Source of the DNA: Aurantibacter_A sp039941195
GTDB lineage: Bacteria > Bacteroidota > Bacteroidia > Flavobacteriales > Flavobacteriaceae
NCBI RefSeq assembly: GCF_039941195.1
Contig: NZ_JBDVFA010000103.1
Coordinates: 1 to 64,000 of the forward strand
Direction: 5' to 3'
Length of the DNA: 64,000 bases
Every line of letters starts with the position of its first letter. The stretch's first letter is position 1. Positions 34,451 through 42,240 of the stretch are shown here, one piece after another. The position numbers and the translations under genes were made by a program. The notes beneath the pieces were generated by a model. That model saw only the letters and a list, made by a program, of their open reading frames with translations, was not told the origin of the DNA and did not search any database.

Positions 34451-35218
34451 ATGCAGAACGAACATTGGAAAAGTAAAATTCAATTGATTAATGTATTTGA
34501 AAGTAATATTGTATTGCTGTCAAATAATTCAATGGGCATTTACTTTGAATTTGAAACTAAAAACAAATTAATTGTTCATTTTAAACCATTAAATGAGGTT
34601 TTTAAGAGTGAAGCATTTAATAATAATAAGGGTGTTTTATTAAATTTTGAAAGAGATTTAATCGATGAAGACGATATTGAATATGTATTAGATGTGATGT
34701 CGCTATTCAATAAATACCCACTATTTATTTTAACTGATATTATTGAAATCAAGAAGATTCGTAAATTAATTCAGTTGTTAGAGAATGAATTTAAAGATGA
34801 GGCAGTATCTTATATAATGCTGAAAACATTATTGAAAGTTTTGTTGCTTCATTTAATTCGGTTTCAAAATGATGGTTTTTTAGAACAAGATTTGAATCAA
34901 AAAAGAGTATTTGAGTTTTTGGAACTTATGGAAATTCATTTTTTACAGGAAACCGCCACTAAATATTATGCAAATAAAATAGGGGTTAGTAGTAAACGAT
35001 TAAATCAAATTTTAAAAGAAAAACTTAACTTAACGGCTAAACAGATTATACAACAACGTCAAATCACAGAAGCAAAACGTAGGCTTGTACGTAGTGAAAT
35101 TTCTACAAAGGAATTAGCTTTTGAATTGGGATTTGATTCTATGAGTAGCTTTTCTAGGTTTTTTAAAAAATATGTAGGTGTCCCTCCTTCGGAATTTAAG
35201 AAAGAGAGTTTAGCCTGA
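34451..35218 (+). CDS. AraC-family transcriptional regulator
   Basis: 255 residues. The N-terminal part (about 1-110) is a divergent cupin-like domain, and the C-terminal HTH pair (about 155-250) contains YYANKIGVSSKRLNQILKEK, STKELAFELGFDSMSSFSRF and VGVPPSEFKK. It is 46 bp downstream of the MFS gene, on the same strand, and may form an operon with it. Its stop is 9 bp from the convergent DUF1905 gene. It could regulate the transporter in response to the transported compound. Confidence 0.87.
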   Translation: MQNEHWKSKIQLINVFESNIVLLSNNSMGIYFEFETKNKLIVHFKPLNEVFKSEAFNNNKGVLLNFERDLIDEDDIEYVLDVMSLFNKYPLFILTDIIEIKKIRKLIQLLENEFKDEAVSYIMLKTLLKVLLLHLIRFQNDGFLEQDLNQKRVFEFLELMEIHFLQETATKYYANKIGVSSKRLNQILKEKLNLTAKQIIQQRQITEAKRRLVRSEISTKELAFELGFDSMSSFSRFFKKYVGVPPSEFKKESLA

Positions 35219-35227
35219 ACTATGAGC

Positions 35228-35527
35228 TTAAATCCAAATTCTGATTTCAACTTGCTTATTAACTTTCAACCCAGTTTTTTTTCTAATTTCAGATTTAATA
35301 GGTAATACGTAGGTGTCTGATTTTGAATCGAACCAAATAGCTGTATCCCATTGTACTGCTTCAATTTCTGCAAACGATTTCATTCTTCCCCAACCTTCTT
35401 CTTGCCAACCAAGATTTTCTCTTATTTCTTTTGATATAATTATAGGCAATGAAACAAAATACCAACCACCAGGTGAATCGTGTTGCCACATTTTAGATGT
35501 AAATCGATATTTAATTTTGCCGTTCAT
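35228..35527 (-). CDS. DUF1905 domain protein
   Basis: 99 residues matching DUF1905 across its whole length: GGWYFVSLPIIISKEIREN, WGRMKSFAEIEAVQWDTAIW and YVLPIKSEIRKKTGLKVN. The domain is a small beta-barrel found alone or fused to YdeI-type domains, and its function is unknown. It is cytoplasmic. It is convergent with the AraC gene and downstream of the TIGR03915 gene on the same strand, separated by 186 bp of AT-rich DNA. Confidence 0.86.
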   Translation of the reverse strand: MNGKIKYRFTSKMWQHDSPGGWYFVSLPIIISKEIRENLGWQEEGWGRMKSFAEIEAVQWDTAIWFDSKSDTYVLPIKSEIRKKTGLKVNKQVEIRIWI

Positions 35528-35713
35528 TACTGGGTACTATTAGTTCTAATCTATTAAGAAAGTGTCTACCTAATTATGACAATTGTATCGTAATTGTTGA
35601 CTAATTCGGGGGAAGAATATTTAAATGTTATTTAATAATTATGGGCCGTATTATTTTATTTTTCAATAAGTTAAAAAATAAAAGTGTTGCTTTTAACTTT
35701 TACCGAACTTTTC

Positions 35714-36487
35714 TTATAGCTCTTTTTTTTCTGAAAGGTATTTCCAATATCTTTTAGGAACGTGTTGTATGTGTAACTTTAAATTTATTCGCGATTGTAT
35801 AGAAGTACTTTTAAAGTAGTTATTCCATAAGTTTTGATATTCAAATTCGGCCTCCTTAAAAACTGAACTTTTGGATAAACTATTAGCGTAAATACTTTTT
35901 AAATCTAATGTTATTATTTCAAGATTCTCTAAATTATAAAATAATCCGTAATTACGTTTTACATCATAAATAATCCATTGCTGATCTGCATATCTATGTT
36001 TAAAATGTTTGGATATCAATGGAAGTACATCATAGTCGGGTTCAATATTAGCGAAGTACACATTGTCTTTCGTCAATTGAAATCGTACGAAGGCCTCCAT
36101 ACGATGTTTTTCACGTCCTACTTTATGCGCTAATTGATTGATTTTTAAGATACAATCATCGCTATAGTCGGTAGATTTATGTTGTTTAGGTTTCATTAAT
36201 TTTTGAACAAAAATGTAGATGAAAGCTTCAATGTTTTTTTGTTCACTTAGATAAGCGTAGTATATATTTTTAAGAGCGTTCTTATTTTTTTTCTTTATGC
36301 CATTTCGTACGCGTTCTGCTTTTTTATTGCAAGTAAAAATGGTTTCTATTTCATTAAATAAACCACTTTGAAGCTGCCCTTGTCGTTGAATATCGGCATG
36401 GTTTAGTTTTTGTTCGAATGCATAAAACACAGCCGTTAGCAAACCATTAAAGCTGCCATCATAAACTAGTGTTTTTTCAGTATTCAT
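35714..36487 (-). CDS. TIGR03915 putative DNA repair/metabolism protein (DUF4130)
   Basis: 257 residues matching the TIGR03915 family that co-occurs with radical SAM proteins of the TIGR03916 type. It begins LVYDGSFNGLLTAVFYAFE, and the DUF4130 core (about 80-200) contains HKVGREKHRMEAFVRFQ. The pair has been predicted to act in DNA modification or repair; the reaction is unknown. It is cytoplasmic. It starts 9 bp after a candidate 55-residue gene that separates it from the radical SAM gene, all on the same strand. Confidence 0.88.
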   Translation of the reverse strand: MNTEKTLVYDGSFNGLLTAVFYAFEQKLNHADIQRQGQLQSGLFNEIETIFTCNKKAERVRNGIKKKNKNALKNIYYAYLSEQKNIEAFIYIFVQKLMKPKQHKSTDYSDDCILKINQLAHKVGREKHRMEAFVRFQLTKDNVYFANIEPDYDVLPLISKHFKHRYADQQWIIYDVKRNYGLFYNLENLEIITLDLKSIYANSLSKSSVFKEAEFEYQNLWNNYFKSTSIQSRINLKLHIQHVPKRYWKYLSEKKEL

Positions 36488-36496
36488 TGGTGAACC

Positions 36497-36664
36497 CTAA
36501 TTTTTATGTAGTACTATATACTTCAAAAGTCGAAGACGTTTCTTAAAATTATGTTTGAGTACAACCACCTTATAACCCATTGATAAAAATTGATTCTTAC
36601 TGCGTAATGTAATTAAGTTAATAATAGAATTTGAAACATTTGTAGTATTGGTAAGGTGTTCCAT
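36497..36664 (-). CDS. Candidate 55-residue protein between radical SAM and TIGR03915 genes
   Basis: An open frame of 55 codons starting MEHLTNTTNVSNSI and ending LKYIVLHKN, on the same strand as its neighbours. It fills the gap between the radical SAM stop (29-bp spacer) and the TIGR03915 start (9-bp spacer), so the fit to an operon is neat. The C-terminal half is basic (KKRLRLLKY) and hydrophobic. It matches no family that I know. No ribosome-binding site is evident, but this is usual in this phylum. It could be a real small gene or chance. Confidence 0.4.
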   Translation of the reverse strand: MEHLTNTTNVSNSIINLITLRSKNQFLSMGYKVVVLKHNFKKRLRLLKYIVLHKN

Positions 36665-36692
36665 AGGATAGGTTTTGAAGGTTTGAAAATTA

Positions 36693-37952
36693 TTAGTTGA
36701 ACAATGACAATTGATTATTAAAATGATTTTTGAACTTACTATTTTGAGATTGTAAAATCATGCCTTTAATTTTTGCAGCATCTAAATCGCGTCTTTCCCA
36801 GTCTCGAGAGTTGCAAATGATAAAATACTTTGCACGGTTTAAGGCAATGCCCATTTTTTTTAAATGAGTCCAATTAAGACTGCGATGTTTTCTTCCACTT
36901 AAAATTTTATGTACTGAACCCATTCCTATACCCGGTATTCTGGCTAACATTCTTTTGTCAGCTTTATTAATATCTACTGGAAAATAATTTAGATTACGTA
37001 GTGCCCACATTAATTTTGGATCAATATCCATTTCTAAATTTGGATTTTTTGCATCTAAAATTTCATTTACACTAAAACCATAAAAGCGCAGTAACCAATC
37101 GGTTTGATATAACCTATTTTCTCTTAGCATGGGCACTTCAGAGCCAATTGAGGGCAACCGATTATCTGTGGAAATAGGAACATAACCGGAGTAATAAACG
37201 CGTTTCATTTTATAATTTTTATAGAAGTGAGTGGCGGAATACATGATGTCTTTGTCAGATTCACCAGTAGCTCCTACAATCATTTGTGTGCTTTGTCCGG
37301 CGGGGGCATATTTAGCAGTACTACGAATTATTTTCCGTTCTTCTTGATATCTTATAATTTCATTTTTAACCTTTAGCATTGGCTTCGTAAAATCTTCATG
37401 CTTTTTATCAGGTGCCAATAATTTAAGTCCAGAAATTGTTGGTATTTCTATGTTTACCGATAAACGATCTGCATATAAACCTGCTTCATACATGAGCTCA
37501 TCACTAGCACCAGGAATTGATTTTAAATGAATGTAGCCGTTGAAATTCTCTTCTATACGGAGTTTTTTTGCCACTGCAATTAAACGTTCCATTGTGTAAT
37601 CGGGGCTTTTAAATATTCCCGAACTCAAGAACAATCCTTCAATATAGTTTCTTCTATAAAAATTGATTGTTAGGTCTACTACTTCTTGTATTTTAAAAGC
37701 AGCCCTTTTTATATCATTACTTTTTCGGGTAACACAATAGGCGCAATCGAAAATACAATGATTGGTAAGTAATATTTTTAATAAGGACACGCATCTTCCA
37801 TCCTCGGTATAGGTATGGCAAATACCGCTGCCTGTATCGCCCAAACCATTGTTTTTATTTTTGCGATTACTTCCGCTACTAGAGCACGATACATCGTACT
37901 TAGCAGCATCGGCTAATATGTTTAATTTTTCCTTAATTCGATTAAAATCCAT
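36693..37952 (-). CDS. Radical SAM protein, putative DNA modification/repair (TIGR03916-like)
   Basis: 419 residues. The radical SAM cluster motif CxxxCxxC is visible in LTNHCIFDCAYC (about residues 68-75), and the TIM-barrel core is followed by a C-terminal helix-hairpin-helix (LARIPGIGMGSVHKIL) that suggests DNA binding. Family members resemble spore photoproduct lyase-type chemistry and pair with TIGR03915 proteins. It would use SAM-derived radicals in the cytoplasm. Three tandem palindromes lie just upstream (37979-38033), a possible operator array. The target lesion or base is unknown. Confidence 0.88.
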   Translation of the reverse strand: MDFNRIKEKLNILADAAKYDVSCSSSGSNRKNKNNGLGDTGSGICHTYTEDGRCVSLLKILLTNHCIFDCAYCVTRKSNDIKRAAFKIQEVVDLTINFYRRNYIEGLFLSSGIFKSPDYTMERLIAVAKKLRIEENFNGYIHLKSIPGASDELMYEAGLYADRLSVNIEIPTISGLKLLAPDKKHEDFTKPMLKVKNEIIRYQEERKIIRSTAKYAPAGQSTQMIVGATGESDKDIMYSATHFYKNYKMKRVYYSGYVPISTDNRLPSIGSEVPMLRENRLYQTDWLLRFYGFSVNEILDAKNPNLEMDIDPKLMWALRNLNYFPVDINKADKRMLARIPGIGMGSVHKILSGRKHRSLNWTHLKKMGIALNRAKYFIICNSRDWERRDLDAAKIKGMILQSQNSKFKNHFNNQLSLFN

Positions 37953-37978
37953 ATCAACATGTAATTAATCCAAAATTA

Positions 37979-38033
37979 TGGAAATATTCCTAAAATTGGA
38001 AATATTCCAAAATAATAGTTGGACTATATCCAA
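37979..38033. promoter_or_regulatory. Three tandem palindromic sites upstream of the radical SAM gene
   Basis: Site 1 is TGGAAATATTCCT (37979-37991), site 2 TTGGAAATATTCCAA (37996-38010, a perfect 6-bp inverted repeat with a 3-bp centre) and site 3 TTGGACTATATCCAA (38019-38033, a perfect 5-bp inverted repeat). They share GGA-N5-TCC and are centred 18 and 23 bp apart, 33, 51 and 74 bp upstream of the ATG. This resembles a multi-site repressor or activator array, perhaps for a DNA-damage or light response. The binding protein is unknown. Confidence 0.65.
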
Positions 38034-38113
38034 AAATCTTTATTAAGAGGTTGATGGATTATAGTGTTTATGTGTTAATCAGGAAGGGAAATAGGAGCTT
38101 AACTCGGTTGTTT

Positions 38114-39592
38114 TTAGGACAATTTTAATTCTATAAACTTTTCAGCTTTAGCAATGTGCGTAGTGCGTTTTTCTTCAGACATTCTATTCAATGAATGTAC
38201 TAACATTGTCGTTCTAGGATTAGATTTAAAAAATTCTTTATGCTTAATCACAAAATTCCAGAACATGCCCTCCCACGTACTTTCCCAATCTCCTTTAGGG
38301 TAGTTGCTCATTTTTTTAATGTAGTTAGACCCCCCAATGTAGGGTTTAGTTGCAAAGGTACCGCCATCGGCAAACATGCACATACCATACACGTTTGGTA
38401 CCATTACCCAATCGTAGGCATCTATAAACAATTCCATGAACCATCGATATACTTCCTTTGGGTCAAATTCACATAAAAGCATAAAATTACCAAGTATCAT
38501 TAATCGTTCAATATGGTGACAATAACCAGTTTTAAGCACCTTTTTTATGGTATTATCAATGGGATCTACACCAGTAGTGCCATCATAAAAGGAAAGCGGA
38601 ATTTTACGTTGAAAATTCCAAAAATTACGTGTTCTTGAGAACCTCCCTTTACAGAGATACATGCCTCTTATAAATTCACGCCAACCTATAATTTGCCTTA
38701 TAAATCCTTCGGTGGAATTAATTGGTATGCTTTCTTGTGCTGCAAACGATAGGCTTCGTTCTACGATGTATTTAGGAAGCAGTAAACCAGTATTGAGAAG
38801 CGGAGAAAGTATACTGTGATTTAAAATAATTTCTTCTTTTAGCATAGCATCTTCATAGCTACCAAAATCATAAAATCGATATGCTAAGAACTGTTCGAAC
38901 CATTCATTGGCTTCATGATGCGTAATAGGATAAAATCGATTTTTAGAAATATCACCTGGATTCTTTGAGAAATTATGTTTCGTATAATTGATAGCCTCAT
39001 TCCATACTGGCGATGAATTTGGAAAAAAAACGGCGGGTGGAGTTTTGTTTTTTGGATATTTTTTTCGATTTTCTGAATCGAAGGTCCATTTGCCGCCTAA
39101 TGGTTTATCATCAGCATCTAATAAAATATTGCGTTGTTTTCGTTGTTGTTTATAAAAGGTGGTTTGAAAAAAAGATTTTTTGTCGGGTCTAAAAAAACTG
39201 TTTAAATTTTCTTTGGTATTTAGAAATTGTGGGTCGGCGTAAGTCTCAATTTCACAGTTATTGTCCAAAGCATGTATGCGCTTTAAAAGCCAATCATCTG
39301 TTAATTCAATTAGGTGGATGGCGGTTATATTTTTTTCTTTTATTACTTCATGAAAATTTCTGATGTCCGATAAATAATTAGCCGAATCTATATAATGAAC
39401 GTTAAGATTTAAACTTTCTAAAAACTCTTGATAAGCTTTCATGGATGCTCTATGAAAAGCTATTTTTTGTTTGTGAAATTTAAATTGTTTGAAAAATAAA
39501 TATTCCTCTATTAGGTAAATATCATGACCATTTCTCAAAAGGGGACTTTTAAGAAATAATTGATGAGGGAAAACTATATTGATAGCTTGCAT
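38114..39592 (-). CDS. Cryptochrome/photolyase of the FeS-BCP class lacking the cluster ligands
   Basis: 492 residues. The N-domain (about 1-130) matches deoxyribodipyrimidine-photolyase-related proteins, with IVFPHQLF, KFHKQKIAFHRASMKAY and VHYIDS. The FAD domain (about 220-445) contains GWREFIRGMY, GYCHHIERLMILGNFMLL, DAYDWVMVPN and FADGGTFATKPYI. Prokaryotic (6-4)-type photolyases of this class bind a 4Fe-4S cluster through four Cys. Here the expected positions read Pro344, Pro432, Asp435 and the Met/Trp segment 441-446, so the cluster is probably lost. The enzyme would repair UV lesions or sense blue light. It is downstream of the DUF4174 gene by 17 bp. Confidence 0.87.
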   Translation of the reverse strand: MQAINIVFPHQLFLKSPLLRNGHDIYLIEEYLFFKQFKFHKQKIAFHRASMKAYQEFLESLNLNVHYIDSANYLSDIRNFHEVIKEKNITAIHLIELTDDWLLKRIHALDNNCEIETYADPQFLNTKENLNSFFRPDKKSFFQTTFYKQQRKQRNILLDADDKPLGGKWTFDSENRKKYPKNKTPPAVFFPNSSPVWNEAINYTKHNFSKNPGDISKNRFYPITHHEANEWFEQFLAYRFYDFGSYEDAMLKEEIILNHSILSPLLNTGLLLPKYIVERSLSFAAQESIPINSTEGFIRQIIGWREFIRGMYLCKGRFSRTRNFWNFQRKIPLSFYDGTTGVDPIDNTIKKVLKTGYCHHIERLMILGNFMLLCEFDPKEVYRWFMELFIDAYDWVMVPNVYGMCMFADGGTFATKPYIGGSNYIKKMSNYPKGDWESTWEGMFWNFVIKHKEFFKSNPRTTMLVHSLNRMSEEKRTTHIAKAEKFIELKLS

Positions 39593-39609
39593 TAACTTTT
39601 TAGTGATTT

Positions 39610-40080
39610 TTATTTGGGTTTTTTATTTTTTATCTCAGCGCTTCGCATTGGCATAGAATCAACAATTTCATAAAGCCTATTTTTCTTTAGTAACCTTGTT
39701 TGGCGAAGCTTAATACCTCCGTCCAATCCAAGTAGTATTATTTCAAAATTGTTATTTTTTCTTAGCATTGTTTTGGTAAATTCTTCAGTTACTAATCCTG
39801 AACTATTTAATGCTGAATTCTTATAATTACGGAATACAAACGAATCTCCTATTACCTGATATAGTACAAATTTCCTTTCAATTTGGTCTTGGATAGAATT
39901 TTTAAATTCATTTAATTGTTCTTTGTAAATTTTCGAATTTTCATCATCAGTTTTAATGATTAATATTCTATTTTCCCATATATGTTTTTGTAAATCCTGG
40001 GCAGCCAAATTCAAAATTGAAAAACACATACATTGAAGCACTAAAATTAATTTGATTATCGGTAACTTTTTTGTCTTCAT
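39610..40080 (-). CDS. DUF4174 family exported protein
   Basis: 156 residues with a signal peptide (about 1-27, ending in LAAQ). The rest fits DUF4174: an N-terminal beta-strand (KHIWENRILIIKTDD), a central ILLGLDGGIKLRQ and a C-terminal IVDSMPMRSAE. The family has a thioredoxin-like fold without redox cysteines and no known function. It is 17 bp upstream of the photolyase gene and 57 bp downstream of the DUF3095 gene, on the same strand. Confidence 0.8.
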   Translation of the reverse strand: MKTKKLPIIKLILVLQCMCFSILNLAAQDLQKHIWENRILIIKTDDENSKIYKEQLNEFKNSIQDQIERKFVLYQVIGDSFVFRNYKNSALNSSGLVTEEFTKTMLRKNNNFEIILLGLDGGIKLRQTRLLKKNRLYEIVDSMPMRSAEIKNKKPK

Positions 40081-40137
40081 TTTTATTTCAATTTTAATTC
40101 AAAATTCTCAAACTAATTAATTTGATAAAATATCATG

Positions 40138-41292
40138 TTATGCCTTCAGTTTCGACTTAAACATTTTTGCCGCAGCGGTATAACCTCCTTCTGTTCCATC
40201 TACAAAATGAGCATGATTCTTTTTTCTATCCAGCACATAACAAGACATAATGGAAGCGTGAGTTACATGAAGTCCGTATATTATTTTTTTATCTTTTTCC
40301 AGTTGATTTAAATACTTTGTGAAATCATCAATTTTACTTTGTTCAGCGGTGAATATGGTATTAATCATGCCGTCGAGCATGAAAGTATGTGATAATTGAC
40401 CAATCTGATTTAAATACTGTTGACCATTAGATGTTAACGTTAAATAAAGCTTGCCAATGTGCACTACAATCCAATTCTTTATTAGATAAATCCAGCTTTT
40501 ATCTGCTAGACTAATTTTCATTTCTTTCCAGATTTTAGATATGCCGTTATCCAAAGTCAAATTGTTGCTTTTAATAGGCCTTCTGTTTTGAAAAGTGCCA
40601 AAAATCTGGTCCATCTGAAATAATATGTCCTTATAAATAGCTCGTTGTTCTTCTACATTAACAGTGTCTATCAATAAACAAATTACTTTTTTTTGAGTTA
40701 TTAATGGATTAATCACTTTCCACCTACACTCCATTCCCTCTAAATTTAAAAGGTGTTTTTTAAAATCCTTTAAATCATTTTCCGCGAAGGTGTTTTTGAT
40801 AATTTCTTCAGCTATTTTAAGGCCATTGCCAAGTACAATGGGAATAGCGAGTTGTGAAGTTAATTGATGTTTGGCTAAATATAATTGATGATTTTTTTCT
40901 ACTAAACTTTGAACGGATATATGGCCAACCCTAAGTATTAAATTAGTTTTTATTTTTATATGAAGACTATAGTTGTCCAAGACAATTATAATTTTTTCTA
41001 AAAGAGATGTTGGTAGTAAAAAAGTGGCGCCATCGCCACCGAAGAAGTAAGGAATTTCAACTTTTTGTTTTTCTTTTCTAATCGTATTTAACACAGAAAT
41101 GATTGCTCCCGTGGCTGTTAGATTTATTTGATGGTGTCTGCCCTCATCTACCGCTTGAGTAGAATTCTCAATATCGACTACAACTACATGCCACCTAAGG
41201 GGAACCGCTGTAAATGAAGATGCAGAATCCAATAACTTTACTAGTGATTTATTAGAATTCTTTAAGTCAGTATAGTATTTTATATCGTCCAT
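40138..41292 (-). CDS. DUF3095 protein with a class III cyclase-like N-domain
   Basis: 384 residues. The N-terminal part (about 25-185) resembles a nucleotide-cyclase catalytic domain: HVVVVDIENSTQAVDEGRHH holds the first metal-binding Asp and PYFFGGDGATFLLP the second. The rest has no recognised domain. Whether it makes a cyclic nucleotide is unknown, since the purine-specifying Lys/Asp pair cannot be placed by eye. It is cytoplasmic. It heads the run that leads into the DUF4174 and photolyase genes. Confidence 0.8.
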   Translation of the reverse strand: MDDIKYYTDLKNSNKSLVKLLDSASSFTAVPLRWHVVVVDIENSTQAVDEGRHHQINLTATGAIISVLNTIRKEKQKVEIPYFFGGDGATFLLPTSLLEKIIIVLDNYSLHIKIKTNLILRVGHISVQSLVEKNHQLYLAKHQLTSQLAIPIVLGNGLKIAEEIIKNTFAENDLKDFKKHLLNLEGMECRWKVINPLITQKKVICLLIDTVNVEEQRAIYKDILFQMDQIFGTFQNRRPIKSNNLTLDNGISKIWKEMKISLADKSWIYLIKNWIVVHIGKLYLTLTSNGQQYLNQIGQLSHTFMLDGMINTIFTAEQSKIDDFTKYLNQLEKDKKIIYGLHVTHASIMSCYVLDRKKNHAHFVDGTEGGYTAAAKMFKSKLKA

Positions 41293-41451
41293 TACCTTTA
41301 AATAATGTAAGCTAGTTTATGAAGCAAATACATTTTAATTAACCTCTTAGTTATTTTTCAAAAAGTGGGGCAGGGGAATGGAAATTCCTTTACCTAAATA
41401 CACGCTGCCAACTTAAGAAATTTGTTTAGACTAAAAATACTATTAATATAA

Positions 41452-41661
41452 CTAAAGCTTTTGTACTTCACTTTCACTTTTTAGTACCCTGCTTCCGTCA
41501 GATTGTTCTATATATAATGCTTTGTTCCCCGTTTCACCATTTCTAGTTATCTCAGTACCTTTTATGGTTTTCGTAATTTTCTCGGTATAAGTATTCATTA
41601 CTTTGCCTGTAGCTGTACCATCGCCCCAGTTCCATTTTACTTCTGTTCCTTTCCGTATCAT
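41452..41661 (-). CDS. DUF2945 (TUDOR-like) small protein
   Basis: 69 residues with the Tudor-like barrel pattern KGTEVKWNWGDGTATGKVMN at the N-terminus and a C-terminal VLKSESEVQKL end, as in DUF2945 (hypervirulence-associated TUDOR domain) proteins. Such proteins are thought to bind proteins or nucleic acids; the function is unknown. It follows the ArsC-like gene with a 2-bp spacer, so they form an operon. Confidence 0.85.
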   Translation of the reverse strand: MIRKGTEVKWNWGDGTATGKVMNTYTEKITKTIKGTEITRNGETGNKALYIEQSDGSRVLKSESEVQKL

Positions 41662-41663
41662 AT

Positions 41664-42074
41664 TTATTTATTCTGATTTTCCAATTTCGCGCTATCGGGT
41701 TCAATAAATTTTACCACATCCGATGGCGTGTCAATGCTGTAAAAGTTATCACCAACTAATAAAATTGGTTTGGACACCAATTGCGGATTTTTTTCTAAAA
41801 TTTTAAACCATTCCGATTCCTCTAAACTAGCACAACTATCACCATAAACTTTTTTAAATTCTGGTTGTTCTTTATCAATTAGGTCTGAAACATTAAGGTT
41901 TAGTCCATCCGCAATTTCAGCCCATTGAGTGCCGGTTAAATTGTCTTTACTAGTATTGATTGTGCTTATCTTTTTTTCTGATGATTTTACATAGGCTTTC
42001 GTTTGTTTACCTAAGGAATTCTTGGAATTATAAAATAATTTAATTTGATTTTCTGCTGTTGCTAGTACACCCAT
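41664..42074 (-). CDS. ArsC/Spx-like thioredoxin-fold protein without the catalytic cysteine
   Basis: 136 residues. The N-terminal KLFYNSKNSLGKQTKAYVKS aligns with the arsenate-reductase/Spx opening (YxxPxCxxxRK), but the catalytic Cys is Asn. A cis-Pro loop (SKPILLVGDNFYSIDTPSDV) is conserved, and one Cys remains at about residue 81 (DSCASL). Classical arsenate reduction is therefore unlikely; a regulatory (Spx-like) or structural role is possible. It forms a two-gene operon with the DUF2945 gene. Confidence 0.78.
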   Translation of the reverse strand: MGVLATAENQIKLFYNSKNSLGKQTKAYVKSSEKKISTINTSKDNLTGTQWAEIADGLNLNVSDLIDKEQPEFKKVYGDSCASLEESEWFKILEKNPQLVSKPILLVGDNFYSIDTPSDVVKFIEPDSAKLENQNK

Positions 42075-42240
42075 AATTTTGTTTTTATTCTAAATTAATA
42101 GTTAGTTGACCTTTATGTTAGTCCTATCCGTTTAGATGCTAACCCATATGCTATTTGGGCTTGCGTGCCCTATAACTCTTTGTTATATTGAAATTAACCA
42201 CTACAGTTATAATTATAGTTTGTGGTGCTAAAGAATATAA

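Noticed and set aside
35654..35683. 10-bp AT-only inverted repeat as a terminator of the TIGR03915 gene
   Set aside because: It contains no GC pair and has a 10-nt loop, so hairpin stability is poor in DNA of this composition.
42190..42235. Near-palindrome around TATAATTATA upstream of the HELGH gene
   Set aside because: The flanking pairing breaks after five bp and the core is pure A/T; chance is likely in this DNA.
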